This document shows, one piece after another, positions 51,337 through 60,043 of a stretch of 64,000 nt of DNA. Under the pieces are notes generated by a model. The model saw only the letters and a list, made by a program, of their open reading frames with translations. It was not told the origin of the DNA and did not search any database. How positions within the stretch are numbered: the first letter of the stretch is position 1; each line of letters begins with the position of its first letter. A program made the position numbers and the translations under genes. Source of the stretch: CAVURS01 sp963795385. Its GTDB lineage: Bacteria > Actinomycetota > Actinomycetes > Actinomycetales > CAVURS01. The stretch spans positions 1 to 64,000 of the forward strand of contig CAWCHK010000011.1 in the NCBI GenBank assembly GCA_963795385.1. The letters are read 5' to 3'.

Positions 51337-52794
51337 ATGACTCAGACCACCGTCCGTCTCGCCGAGACCCTCGCCCTGCTGACCCTGAGCAGCGACCTGG
51401 CGTCCCGCCGGCCGCTGGACCACGGGCTGCGCCGCACGGTGCTGGCCGTCCGTCTCGCCGCGGACGCCGAGCTCGACGTCGACCAGCTGCGCGAGGCCTA
51501 CGACGTGGCCCTGCTCGGCGCGCTGGCATCCATGCTGCCCACCGATGCACCGGCGGGTCGGCGGCCCGGCCTGCTGGCCCGGTCGAAGGCGCCGAAGGGC
51601 GCCGCTCGGGACATCGCGCTGCGGATCGGCGGGCTCCTCGACCTCGACCGCCAGGTCCGCCAGGCCCTGGGCCAGTGCGGGGAACGCTGGAACGGCAAGG
51701 GGGGCGCCCTCGGTCTCAAGGGCGAGCAGATCAGCGTCCTGGCCCGCCTGTTCGTCCTGGCCGACGAGGTCGAGACCCTTCGGCGCGAGGGTGGAGCCGA
51801 GGCGGCCGTCGACGGCGTACGGCGGGGTTCGGGCACGGCGTACGACCCCGCCCTCGCGGCCCTCTTCCTCGCCCGGCCCGCGGAGCTGATGGCTGAGCTC
51901 CCGGAGTCACCATGGGAGTCGGCGCTCGCCGCCGAACCCGCGCCGCCTCGCCTGCTGACGGTCGAGCAGTTCGACTCCGTCGCCACCCGGATCGCGACGT
52001 TCGTCGACATGCGCTGGCCGTACACCGTCGGCCACTCCCCTGCGGTGGCCCGGCTCGCGGAGGCGGCAGCGGTGCGGGTGGGCCTCGGGACGCACGACGC
52101 TCGCACGCTGCGCAGCGCGGGGCTGCTCCACGACCTGGGCCGGGCCGGCGTCGCGATGGCGTTGTGGGACAAGGGATCCGGGCTGAGCGCGGTCGAGCGC
52201 GCTCAGGTGGAACGGCACCCAGCCCTGACGGAGGCGGTCCTGGCGCACTCGTCGCGCCTCGGGCGGCTGGCCGTCCTCGCGGGCCTGCATCACGAGCGGC
52301 TGGACGGCTCCGGCTACCGCAGCGTCGCCGGGCCGTCGTTGTCGGCCGGCGCGCGGGTCCTCGCCGCGGCCGACGCCTATCAGGCCCTGGTCGAGGGACG
52401 CCCCGGGCGCGAGGAGCTCAGCCCGGACGACGCCGCGGCCGCGATCATGGCGGAGGTGGCTGCGGGCCGGCTGGACGGAGACGCCGCTCGCGGGGTCCTC
52501 GAGATGGCCGGCCGGGACCCCGGTCCCGCAGCGCGGGGCGCGAGCGACGAGGAGGCGGTGGATGCGGCGCCTCCGGCCGGACTGAGCCCGGACGACGTGG
52601 CGGTGCTGCGCCTGATGATCCGTGGACGGTCGGCTCCGCAGATCGGGGCGCGGGTCGGCTTGTCGCCGAAGGCCGTCGATCGCCAGATCGAGCGGATCTA
52701 CCAGCGCATCGACGTCTCGACCCGGGTGGGGGCGACGCTCTTCGCGATCGAGCACGGCTTGGTGGCCGGGCCTCCGCCCCCGCTCACCCGCTGA
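51337..52794 (+). CDS. HD-GYP-like phosphohydrolase fused to LuxR DNA-binding domain
   Basis: 485 aa. The N-terminal 200 residues are uncharacterised and helical. The HD domain (VGHSPAVARLAEAAAVRVGL, AGLLHDLGRAG, LHHERLDGSGYRSVAG) retains the HD metal residues and the His of HHE, with GYR at the GYP position. The C-terminal LuxR HTH (SPDDVAVLRLMIRGRSAPQI, VDRQIERIYQRIDVSTRVG) is intact. The layout suggests a DNA-binding protein whose activity responds to a nucleotide second messenger. Confidence 0.85.
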   Translation: MTQTTVRLAETLALLTLSSDLASRRPLDHGLRRTVLAVRLAADAELDVDQLREAYDVALLGALASMLPTDAPAGRRPGLLARSKAPKGAARDIALRIGGLLDLDRQVRQALGQCGERWNGKGGALGLKGEQISVLARLFVLADEVETLRREGGAEAAVDGVRRGSGTAYDPALAALFLARPAELMAELPESPWESALAAEPAPPRLLTVEQFDSVATRIATFVDMRWPYTVGHSPAVARLAEAAAVRVGLGTHDARTLRSAGLLHDLGRAGVAMALWDKGSGLSAVERAQVERHPALTEAVLAHSSRLGRLAVLAGLHHERLDGSGYRSVAGPSLSAGARVLAAADAYQALVEGRPGREELSPDDAAAAIMAEVAAGRLDGDAARGVLEMAGRDPGPAARGASDEEAVDAAPPAGLSPDDVAVLRLMIRGRSAPQIGARVGLSPKAVDRQIERIYQRIDVSTRVGATLFAIEHGLVAGPPPPLTR

Positions 52795-52819
52795 GCCGCG
52801 CGTTCGGACGGCGGGCCGC

Positions 52820-54340
52820 TCAGACGACCAGGCTCAGCAGCATGACGAAGGCGAACGCGACGACCGAGACCGCGGTCTCCATGACCGACCACGACTTGAT
52901 CGTGTCCCAGAGGCTGAGCCCGAAGTACTGCTTCACCAGCCAGAAGCCAGCGTCGTTGACGTGGCTGAAGAAGAGCGAGCCGGAGCCGATCGCCAGGGCC
53001 ATCAGCGCCAGGTGGGGCTGGCTCAGCGTGTGCGCGACGTCCGTGACGATGCCCGCCGCGGTGATCGTCGCCACCGTCGCGGACCCCGTCGCCACGCGGA
53101 TCGCCACCGCGACCAGCCAGCCGAACAGCAGGGGGCTGATGTGCGACCCCTGGGCGATCTCACCGATGACCTTGCCCACTCCCGCGTCGACGATCATCTG
53201 CTTGAACCCGCCGCCGGCCGCGACGATCAGCATGATCCCGGCCAGGGGCGGCAGGCCGGACGCCAGCGAGTCGTTGATCCGCTCGCGGCGCCAGCCCGCA
53301 CCGCGGCCGAGGGCCACCATGCTCACCAGCACCGCCGCCAGCAGGGCGACCGCCGGCGTACCGATGAAGTCCAGGAACTTCCGGGTGCCGCTGTCCTTCG
53401 ACATGGTCAGGTCGCTGATCGCGCGGGCCAGCATCAGGATCAGTGGCAGCAGGATGGCCAGCAGCGCGGCGCCGAAGCTCGGCTGACGCGCCGGCCGCTC
53501 CGGGCCGGCCTGGTCCGCGTCGCCGGCGTCGGCCCCGGGCGCGCCGGCCGCCGTCGACGTGCCAGCCGTCGTCGCGCCGCCGGAGCCCGAGCCGCTCGCC
53601 CCGGCGGAGCCCTCCGCCGACGCGAGGTCGTTGCCGACGAGCGCGCCGATGCCGGTCGTCGGGGCGTCCACCGGGACCCACCTCGTGATGACGCGGGACA
53701 GCAGGGGCCCGCAGAGGACGAGCGTAGGTATGGCGACGATGACGCCGAAGAGCAACGTGTCACCGAGGTCCGCGTGCAGGGCGGCGATGGCCGCGACCGG
53801 CCCCGGGTGGGGCGGCACCAGGCCGTGCAGGATCGACAGGCCGGCAAGGGCCGGGATCCCCACGCGCATCAACGGGTTGTGGGTGCGCCGGGCCACCAGG
53901 ATCACGACCGGGACCAGCAGTACGACGCCGATCTCGAAGAACATCGGCAGGCCGATGATGGCCGCGATCAGGGCCATCGCCCAGGGCAGGCCGTTGTCCC
54001 CGACCTTGCCGAGGATCGTGTCGACGATCCGGTCCGCACCTCCGGAGTCGGCGAGCAGCTTGCCGAGCATGCCCCCGAGCGCGACCAGGATGCCGACGCT
54101 GCCGAACGTGTTGCCGAACCCGGTGGTGAAGCTCGTGACGACGTCGGCCGGTGCAACGCCGGCGACCCCACCCATCACGGCGGTGCCGAGCATGAGGGCG
54201 AGGAACGGGTGGAACTTCGCGGCCGCGATCAGGGCGACGACCACGATGATGCCCAGGATGGCCGCCGTCAGCAGCTGCCCCTTGCCGGCGTCGGTGATGC
54301 TGGCGGCCGAGGCCAGGTCCGGCACGGTGACGGCGTTCAC
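52820..54340 (-). CDS. gntP: Gluconate:H+ symporter, GntP family
   Basis: 506-aa permease with about 12-14 helices (LLTAAILGIIVVVALIAAAK, GIPALAGLSILHGLVPPHPG, ATGSATVATITAAGIVTDVA). A Gly/Ala/Ser-rich loop (ASGSGSGGATTAGTSTAAGA) separates the two halves. GTG 54340 overlaps the gntK stop as GTGA. Confidence 0.93.
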   Translation of the reverse strand: MNAVTVPDLASAASITDAGKGQLLTAAILGIIVVVALIAAAKFHPFLALMLGTAVMGGVAGVAPADVVTSFTTGFGNTFGSVGILVALGGMLGKLLADSGGADRIVDTILGKVGDNGLPWAMALIAAIIGLPMFFEIGVVLLVPVVILVARRTHNPLMRVGIPALAGLSILHGLVPPHPGPVAAIAALHADLGDTLLFGVIVAIPTLVLCGPLLSRVITRWVPVDAPTTGIGALVGNDLASAEGSAGASGSGSGGATTAGTSTAAGAPGADAGDADQAGPERPARQPSFGAALLAILLPLILMLARAISDLTMSKDSGTRKFLDFIGTPAVALLAAVLVSMVALGRGAGWRRERINDSLASGLPPLAGIMLIVAAGGGFKQMIVDAGVGKVIGEIAQGSHISPLLFGWLVAVAIRVATGSATVATITAAGIVTDVAHTLSQPHLALMALAIGSGSLFFSHVNDAGFWLVKQYFGLSLWDTIKSWSVMETAVSVVAFAFVMLLSLVV

Positions 54341-54876
54341 GAGGTCGCCGCCTTCGTCGTGAGGCCGAGCCGTTGGATGGCGTTGACCACGATCTCCTCC
54401 GGCGTCTCGGCGACACTGACCCGGACGCCGGGCTCGTCCGGCTGGAGGGGCTCGAGGGTCGCGAGCTGGCTGGGCAGGAGGGACGGCGGCATGTAGTGGC
54501 CCTTGCGATGCTCGAGCCGCTCCGAGATCAGCTCCGACGGCGCGTCGAGCTCGCAGAACCGCAGCCCGGGGCGCCCTTCGCGCAACAGGTCGCGGTAGCT
54601 GCGCCGCAGGGCCGAGCAGGTCACCACGGCGCTCTCGCCGGCCCGGGTCCGCTCGTCGAGCCACTCGCCGATCGCCCGCAACCACGGCCACCGGTCCTCG
54701 TCGGTCAACGGCGTGCCCGAGGCCATCTTCCGGACATTGGCCGCCGGATGGAAGTCGTCCCCCTCGGCGAACGTCCACCCGGTCGCACCGGCGATGCCCT
54801 TGGCCACCGTCGACTTCCCGGATCCGGAGACACCCATGACGACGACGGCCTGCCAGGACGGAGCGGCGCTGCTCAT
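54337..54876 (-). CDS. gntK: Gluconokinase
   Basis: 179-aa P-loop kinase that phosphorylates gluconate to 6-phosphogluconate. Walker A GVSGSGKST, AEGDDFHPAANVRKMASGTP, VVTCSALRRSYRDLLREG and the lid RKGHYMPPSLLPSQLATLEP are full-length. It feeds the pentose phosphate pathway and forms an operon with gntP. ATG at 54876. Confidence 0.96.
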   Translation of the reverse strand: MSSAAPSWQAVVVMGVSGSGKSTVAKGIAGATGWTFAEGDDFHPAANVRKMASGTPLTDEDRWPWLRAIGEWLDERTRAGESAVVTCSALRRSYRDLLREGRPGLRFCELDAPSELISERLEHRKGHYMPPSLLPSQLATLEPLQPDEPGVRVSVAETPEEIVVNAIQRLGLTTKAATS

Positions 54877-54948
54877 GCGCGCGACGCTACCGGCGCCAGG
54901 GCGACCCGGCCAGACAGCGCAGCGGCCTTGGGTGAGCCGACCCGGCGC

Positions 54949-55359
54949 TCAGCAGTCCGGCGACAGCGCGGTCCACTGGCCGATCGTGAAGACGACGAAC
55001 TCGGCCGGCCGCGTGGTCGCGACCCCGATCTCCAGCACCAGACGGCCGTTGGCCAGGTCGTCCTGCGTCATCGTGGTCCGGTCGCAGCGGACGAAGAACG
55101 CCTCGTCGGCACTCGCCCCCTGGAGTGCTCCGTCACGCCACTCGGCCAGCAGGAAGTCGCAGACGCTGCGCCGCAACGAGGCCCACAGCGGCTCACCGTT
55201 GGGCTCGAACACGACCCACCGGATGCCCTCGTCGATCGAGTGCTCCAGGTAGACCAGCAACCGGCGGACGTCGACGTACTTCCAGTCGGGGTCGGTGACA
55301 CCGTAGAAGTGCGGCACCCGGCCCTCGATCACCCGCGCCGCCAGGGGCTGCTCGTCCAC
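54949..55359 (-). pseudogene. Orphan C-terminal fragment of a contractile tail sheath protein
   Basis: 136 residues matching only the conserved C-terminus of phage/contractile-injection-system sheath proteins: GIRWVVFEPNGEPLWASLRR, ALQGASADEAFFVRCDRTTM, TQDDLANGRLVLEIGVATTR and PAEFVVFTIGQW. Full sheaths are 350-700 aa; the rest is missing and no tube, baseplate or ATPase gene is nearby. The GTG at 55359 gives an open frame, so a short protein could still be made. Best read as a remnant of a lost injection-system cluster. Confidence 0.75.
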
Positions 55360-55464
55360 CGCGCCATTGTGATCGCGTGCGGCCCGGTTGGCGAGCACCG
55401 TGGTCCACCACGACCGGACCACGACCGGACCATGGGCCGCGACCCGCGGGGGCCGAGGTGTTTC

Positions 55465-55936
55465 ATGACGCGCATGCCGACCTCGGGGCCACTGTGGACC
55501 TGGGGACTCCGGGCCCGGCCGGTGACGGCGGCGATGCTCACGCTGCTGGCCGCGACCGCCGTGGCGGTGTCGGCCGCTCACGGCCGTCGAGAACGTCGCG
55601 CTCGTGCTGGTCGCCGCATCGGCCCCGGCGGCTTCCGCCTGGCGCCGGGCCGAGGCGCAGCTGGCCGAGCTCGGGCTGCCGCCGGGGTCGTGGCACAACC
55701 CCGTCGAGCAGCTCTCGGGCGGGCAGCAGCAACGGGTGAGCGTGGCCCGAGCCCTCATCGACCATCCGCCGGTGCTGCTCGCGGACGACCCGACCAGCGA
55801 CCGGGACCCGACGTCCGCCGGCCTCGTGATGGCCGCGCTCTCCGCGGCGGTGGACGCAGGCGCCGGCTTGGTCCTCGCGTCCGCGGACCCGGAGCAGGTG
55901 AGCGGGTGCGACGTCGTCCTCACCCTGGACGGCTGA
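55465..55936 (+). pseudogene. Fused remnants of an ABC transporter (permease start + ATPase end)
   Basis: From ATG 55465 the frame encodes WGLRARPVTAAMLTLLAATA, like the start of an FtsX-type ABC permease, for about 37 residues. Near 55575 another frame takes over with LTAVENVALVLVAAS, then VEQLSGGQQQRVSVARALID and VLLADDPTSDRDP, the second half of an ABC ATPase without Walker A. The halves appear joined by an internal deletion. No functional transporter can result. Confidence 0.7.
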
Positions 55937-55979
55937 GCTGCCCCTAGACGGCGGCGTTGGGCGGGTCAATGATCACTTC

Positions 55980-56342
55980 ATGGCCTCGAACCAGGACGAT
56001 CTCACGAATGACGAACGGGACGTCTGGATCTCGGGCCCGGTCTATGTAGAAGTCCAAGGCGTCGGTCCGTCGAGCCAGATTGGCGCTGATGATGCACGGC
56101 TCGATGTCACGCTTGACAAGAGAATCGGCGATGTGCAAAGGGCCATTCACCAGGGGACAGCAGCGATCGCGAAGAGTCTCAAAGAGCTCCCGAGCGAGGC
56201 CGGCTGGGATGTCGATCAGGTGTCGGCGTCGTTCGGGATCCAGTTCGGGGCTGAGGCCCGTGTTTGGGTCGCAAAGGCGACGGCCGGCGCGACGTTCGAG
56301 GTGACTGTGACTTTCCGTCGATCAATACCCGCCACCTCGTGA
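55980..56342 (+). CDS. Trypsin-co-occurring domain protein (Trypco1 type)
   Basis: 120-aa protein whose core (GPVYVEVQGVG, GWDVDQVSASFGIQFGAEAR, GATFEVTVTFRRS) matches the Trypsin-co-occurring domain 1 family. Such domains accompany trypsin-like proteases in predicted bacterial conflict or signalling systems; mechanism is unknown. ATG at 55980. The stop overlaps the protease GTG as GTGA, so the two are translated together. Base composition is less GC-rich than the surrounding genes. Confidence 0.8.
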   Translation: MASNQDDLTNDERDVWISGPVYVEVQGVGPSSQIGADDARLDVTLDKRIGDVQRAIHQGTAAIAKSLKELPSEAGWDVDQVSASFGIQFGAEARVWVAKATAGATFEVTVTFRRSIPATS

Positions 56343-58030
56343 GCGCCTCGCGAACTGTCCAGCTGGCAGCCCGCATCCTCGCCGACAGCGTCGACAACGG
56401 CAGCGGCTTCGCGATCAGCCCCCGGGTGGCATTCACGGCCGCTCACGTAGTCCGGGATAGGAGAAACCTGTCCTTCTCCCTCGAGGGTGCAGAGCCCATC
56501 CCGATCGAAGAGTGTCGGGAGATCCCCGGCCTGGACGTCGCCATCCTCAGTCTCAGTCGCGGCGTGCTCGAGGCTCCCTCCGTGCGGGGCGCCGTGCTCG
56601 GGGAGCGGTGGCACGTGACGAGCCGACAACGTCCGAACGACCCGTGGCTCACCGGCACGGTCGAGGTCGAGCGTCGCCCGGGAGAATCCGACGGCCACGC
56701 CGTGAGCTTTCTCCAGCTCCACGCCAACCAAAGCCTCCTGGACTTCCACGGTTACTCGGGGAGCCCTGTCATCACCGAGAGTGATGAAGTCATCGGTATC
56801 CTCGTAGAGCAGGTGAACACCCGCCTTCGTAAGGGTGAGAACGTCGCCAGCAACGACCTCTACGCCGTCCCGATTCTCGACGCGCTGGAGCGAAGTGGGT
56901 TGCAAGCAAGGAGCGTTCACGCGCGGCCAATCTCCTCGCTCGCAGAGCGATTGGTGGTTGGAACAGCGCCGCCCTCGTCGATTGTGACCACGGCCCCCTG
57001 GGAACAGTTGACTGCGCCGTATGTCCATGCACCTGGCAAGAACGTCCGGGAGTTCGCGTTCAGCCCCGACGGAGCCAGGCTGGCAACGGCCGGGACGGAC
57101 AACAGCATCAAGTTGTTTGACCTGCCCAGCGACAGTGAGATCTGCCAACTTCACCTCGATACTGAACCAGCTGAGCTCGCCTTTAGCCGGGACGGCACGA
57201 TGATCGCTGCACGGGGTGGCGGCACCTCCGTCCATGTTTGGCGGATCGCCCAGAGGCCCAAACTCATATGGTCGAAGACGGACGTCATCGGCAAGGTCTC
57301 AAGTTTCAGCCTTAGTCCGAGCGGAAAAAGAATCGCCGTCGCGATTCCGCTCGGAGAATCCCGCGTTTGGCCTCTCTCCGGCCGTGGATTCGATCTCTTG
57401 GAACAGGTCGACCACCTGTTTCACGTCTCGTACGATCCGTATGGCAACTTCCTGGCGGTCGCCGACGTCAACGGCAAGGTCACCTGGTGGCCCCTGACCG
57501 AAAACGGGTTCGGACGTATCCAGCAGTATCAGGATGGCAAAAAGGTGTCTAGGATTCTCTTCGAACCGCGGGGCCGGTGGCTCGTGAGCGTGGTCAATGA
57601 GAATGCGAGATCCACCGACCAAGCACAGACCGCATGGGTCCGGGACGTTCGCCTAGGAAAGCGGCTCGGTTGCATCCGGCACGCAGGCGAGATCACCAGC
57701 GTTGCCGTCAGCACGCACGGCAGCCTGTTGGCGACTGGATGCGCCAGCGACAAGACCGTTCGCCTTTGGGAGATCGAGAGCGAGAGCGAGCCTGTTGTCC
57801 TCACGTTCGATGACTTCGTAGGCGCAGTCGCCTTGAGCCCGGACGGACGGTTTCTCGCGGTGAGCTTCTTCCAGGATCTACAGGTGCTCGTCTTTGACCT
57901 CCAGGAACGGGCAGCGCCGACTCATCTCATCCATGACGCCCGCGTGCAGACAATGGGGTTCAGCTCAACCGGACTGTTGGGCACTGCAACCACCGATCGC
58001 GTGCTCATTTGGCGGCGGGCGACGGCATAG
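56339..58030 (+). CDS. Cytosolic trypsin-like protease fused to WD40 beta-propeller
   Basis: 563 aa, no signal peptide. Residues 1-190 form a trypsin-fold protease with His36 (TAAHVV), Asp66 (LDVAILSL) and Ser140 (GYSGSPV), all present. After a short linker about eight WD40-like repeats run to the end (EFAFSPDGARLATAGTDNSI, ITSVAVSTHGSLLATG, VGAVALSPDGRFLAVSF), forming a likely beta-propeller. GTG 56339 overlaps the Trypco1 stop. A protease linked to a protein-interaction propeller suggests a surveillance or effector role. Codon use is clearly more AT-rich than its neighbours, which suggests transfer. Confidence 0.85.
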   Translation: MSASRTVQLAARILADSVDNGSGFAISPRVAFTAAHVVRDRRNLSFSLEGAEPIPIEECREIPGLDVAILSLSRGVLEAPSVRGAVLGERWHVTSRQRPNDPWLTGTVEVERRPGESDGHAVSFLQLHANQSLLDFHGYSGSPVITESDEVIGILVEQVNTRLRKGENVASNDLYAVPILDALERSGLQARSVHARPISSLAERLVVGTAPPSSIVTTAPWEQLTAPYVHAPGKNVREFAFSPDGARLATAGTDNSIKLFDLPSDSEICQLHLDTEPAELAFSRDGTMIAARGGGTSVHVWRIAQRPKLIWSKTDVIGKVSSFSLSPSGKRIAVAIPLGESRVWPLSGRGFDLLEQVDHLFHVSYDPYGNFLAVADVNGKVTWWPLTENGFGRIQQYQDGKKVSRILFEPRGRWLVSVVNENARSTDQAQTAWVRDVRLGKRLGCIRHAGEITSVAVSTHGSLLATGCASDKTVRLWEIESESEPVVLTFDDFVGAVALSPDGRFLAVSFFQDLQVLVFDLQERAAPTHLIHDARVQTMGFSSTGLLGTATTDRVLIWRRATA

Positions 58031-58129
58031 CGTCGACCGACCTGCGTCACCTGTGGTCAGTGGACGACCTCGCCGGCTGAGATCTCACGGTGCTCGTGGA
58101 GGCGCAATCGTCGGACCGCGCAGCTGGGA

Positions 58130-59047
58130 CTAACGGCGTACGACGTGCAGGCGCTGGTGCTGCTCGAACCGGAAGTCCATGCCCCGGTCCTTGAAGTAGT
58201 GGTCGACGGCGGCCCGGCAGCCGGACCACATCGCGTAGTCGTCCAGGATGATCCGCCCGCCGGAGACGAGCAGCGGGGCGATCCGCTCCAGGCAGGTCAT
58301 CGTTGAGTCGTACCAGTCGCCGTCCAGGTGGGCCAGAGCCACCGGCTCGTCCAGCTCGATGGTGTCCTGGAACAGGCCGCGGACCAGCTCGACGCGGTGG
58401 TCCGCGAGGGCGACGCCGAGCCGCTCGAACGACTGCGTCACCTCGTCGTAGAGGTGGTCGCGGTAGCCGTAATAGGTCTCTCCCGCAAGGCCTTCCGCCT
58501 CGCCGGCGGCGATGGTCCGGAAGCGTTCGTGCGCGTCCTCGCCGTCCCGCTCGCTCGGCGCGGGGGTCAGGCCGAAGACGTCGTAGACCTTCATCGGCCG
58601 CTGCGCGTCCTTCGCGCTCGCCAGGACGATGCCCGAGCCTCCGAGCGCCGTACCGGCCTCGACGACCAGGCCGCGCACCCGGTTGGTCTCCACGTCCGCG
58701 ACGGCCAGTGCGAGGTCACGTAGGGCCGGCGGTGCGAGGAAGGTGAGGTTCTCGGCCCGGACCCGCCGGATCGTCTCCTCGACCGGGTCGGCGGCCCGGC
58801 GGCCGTCCGCCGTGAGCTTGGCCACTTGCAGGTCGGCCTTGGCCTCCTCGAGCGTGGCCCGCGCCTGGCGCAGCTCGCCCTGGGTGTCGGCCAGCTCGGC
58901 CCGCAAGGCGATGAGCTCCTCGCGCTGGCGCTGCGGGGTCGTGGCCACCCGAACCGCCCGCTGCCCTACCCGCCCGAGCACCCGTCGCCCACGGCGCGCG
59001 TACGACGCGGCCAGCTCCTCGTTGCCCACCGAACCCTCGACTCTCAC
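58130..59047 (-). CDS. TylF/MycF-like SAM methyltransferase with N-terminal coiled coil
   Basis: 305 aa. Residues about 30-95 form a charged coiled coil (ELADTQGELRQARATLEEAK). The C-terminal methyltransferase domain shows VEAGTALGGSGIVLASAK and HLDGDWYDSTMTCLERIAPL, with SGGRIILDDYAMWSG carrying the metal/SAM Asp pair of the TylF family. It methylates sugar hydroxyls in known members. The GTG at 59047 is used; a later GTG at 59029 is also possible. It is on the opposite strand to the protease. Confidence 0.82.
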   Translation of the reverse strand: MRVEGSVGNEELAASYARRGRRVLGRVGQRAVRVATTPQRQREELIALRAELADTQGELRQARATLEEAKADLQVAKLTADGRRAADPVEETIRRVRAENLTFLAPPALRDLALAVADVETNRVRGLVVEAGTALGGSGIVLASAKDAQRPMKVYDVFGLTPAPSERDGEDAHERFRTIAAGEAEGLAGETYYGYRDHLYDEVTQSFERLGVALADHRVELVRGLFQDTIELDEPVALAHLDGDWYDSTMTCLERIAPLLVSGGRIILDDYAMWSGCRAAVDHYFKDRGMDFRFEQHQRLHVVRR

Positions 59048-59217
59048 GCCAGATCCCACGCGCTCTCGCGCCCCTGCCGGAGCGGCCAGCATGCCATGGG
59101 CAGAGTGGTATCGACCCGCTTGGCCGGGAGGCCGAACATCGGCACCCACCTTACGAACCGGGTGCGACGCGGCACGATGACCACCAACGACGCTCAACCG
59201 ATAAAGGGAGTCAGAGC

Positions 59218-59370
59218 ATGGCCAAGCACCGTCAGTCCACGCCCGCGCTTGAGGCCGCCGCTTCGCGGGACGGGGCGGTGGTCATGCCATGTGAAACATG
59301 GACGGAGGGCCGACCCTCTGAGTCGGCCCTCCGCCGAGGGTTTGAGCGGGGCTGCGGTCGGCTCGCGTGA
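59218..59370 (+). CDS. Small 50-codon ORF upstream of the SUKH gene
   Basis: MAKHRQSTPALEAAASRDGA, then a Glu/Arg-rich rest, 50 aa. It has a good ribosome binding site (AAAGGGAGTCAGAGC) and its TGA overlaps the next GTG as GTGA. A perfect hairpin lies in its 3' half, so it may be a leader peptide. No family recognised. Confidence 0.45.
   Translation: MAKHRQSTPALEAAASRDGAVVMPCETWTEGRPSESALRRGFERGCGRLA
59303..59333. terminator. Perfect 12-bp hairpin within the small ORF
   Basis: Arms 59303-59314 (CGGAGGGCCGAC) and 59322-59333 are exact complements with a 7-nt loop CCTCTGA. It lies 34 nt before the SUKH start. It could be a terminator/attenuator or a structure gating the downstream gene. Confidence 0.6.
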
Positions 59371-59993
59371 GCGGCGCCGACAACCCCCTCGACCAGCCAG
59401 GCCTCGACCTCGAGCTGCTGGGTGAGCTCCAGCAGCTCGAGGCGCACCTGCGCAACCTCGGAGCGGTGGCCGCGGACTGCCTGCGCCCGGGCCTGGGCCG
59501 GGGCGAGGTCGACGCTCTGGTCGGCGACTACTTCGACGTCGTGCCAGCGCAGATCCGGACCTGGTTCGCCTGGCACGACGGCGCTCACGAGGACGGCGCT
59601 GACGGGACCGACACCTGGCTGCCGCACGGGAAGATTCCGATCAGCCTGGCCGATTCCCTTGCCATCGCTCACGAAAATCTTGCCGGGTACGGCCCTAACG
59701 GCACAGAGGACCGGGACTATGACGTCTGGGCCCCGACCTGGTTGCCATTGCTCATCGTCGGAGGCGGCGGGTTGAGCATCGTGGCCGACCTCGCCAACGG
59801 GGTCGACCAACCAACGCCCGTGCATCGAGTCAACTTCCACCCCGACGTTCCTTGGGCGAACGTCCAAGAACCGTCGCTGACCGCCATGGTCCGGGTCTGG
59901 AATGGCCACTTCGCCGCCGGCGACCACCACTGGGACCCCGACCATGGCTGGACCAACAGCGTGTACGACCCCGAGCACTACGGCGTGATGTAG
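59367..59993 (+). CDS. SMI1/KNR4 (SUKH) family protein
   Basis: 208 aa with the SUKH fold signature: VVPAQIRTWFAWHDGAHEDG, DTWLPHGKIPISLADSLAIA, WLPLLIVGGGGLSIVADLAN and HPDVPWANVQEPSLTAMVRV, ending WTNSVYDPEHYG. SUKH proteins often serve as immunity proteins against polymorphic toxins, but others are housekeeping; no toxin gene is adjacent. GTG start at 59367. Confidence 0.82.
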   Translation: MSGADNPLDQPGLDLELLGELQQLEAHLRNLGAVAADCLRPGLGRGEVDALVGDYFDVVPAQIRTWFAWHDGAHEDGADGTDTWLPHGKIPISLADSLAIAHENLAGYGPNGTEDRDYDVWAPTWLPLLIVGGGGLSIVADLANGVDQPTPVHRVNFHPDVPWANVQEPSLTAMVRVWNGHFAAGDHHWDPDHGWTNSVYDPEHYGVM

Positions 59994-60043
59994 AGGCACG
60001 AATTCCCCGTGTGTCACAACGACATTGGGTAGATCGGTCATCG

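Noticed and set aside
51907..52755. Minus-strand 282-codon frame opposite the HD-LuxR gene
   Set aside because: Shadow of a gene with intact HD and HTH motifs.
55944..56150. Small minus-strand frame opposite Trypco1
   Set aside because: The plus-strand protein has a recognisable family match and a coupled partner; the minus frame has neither.
59303..59333. Attachment site or tRNA-like structure
   Set aside because: A simple hairpin with no integrase or tRNA nearby; no repeat of it found in the window.
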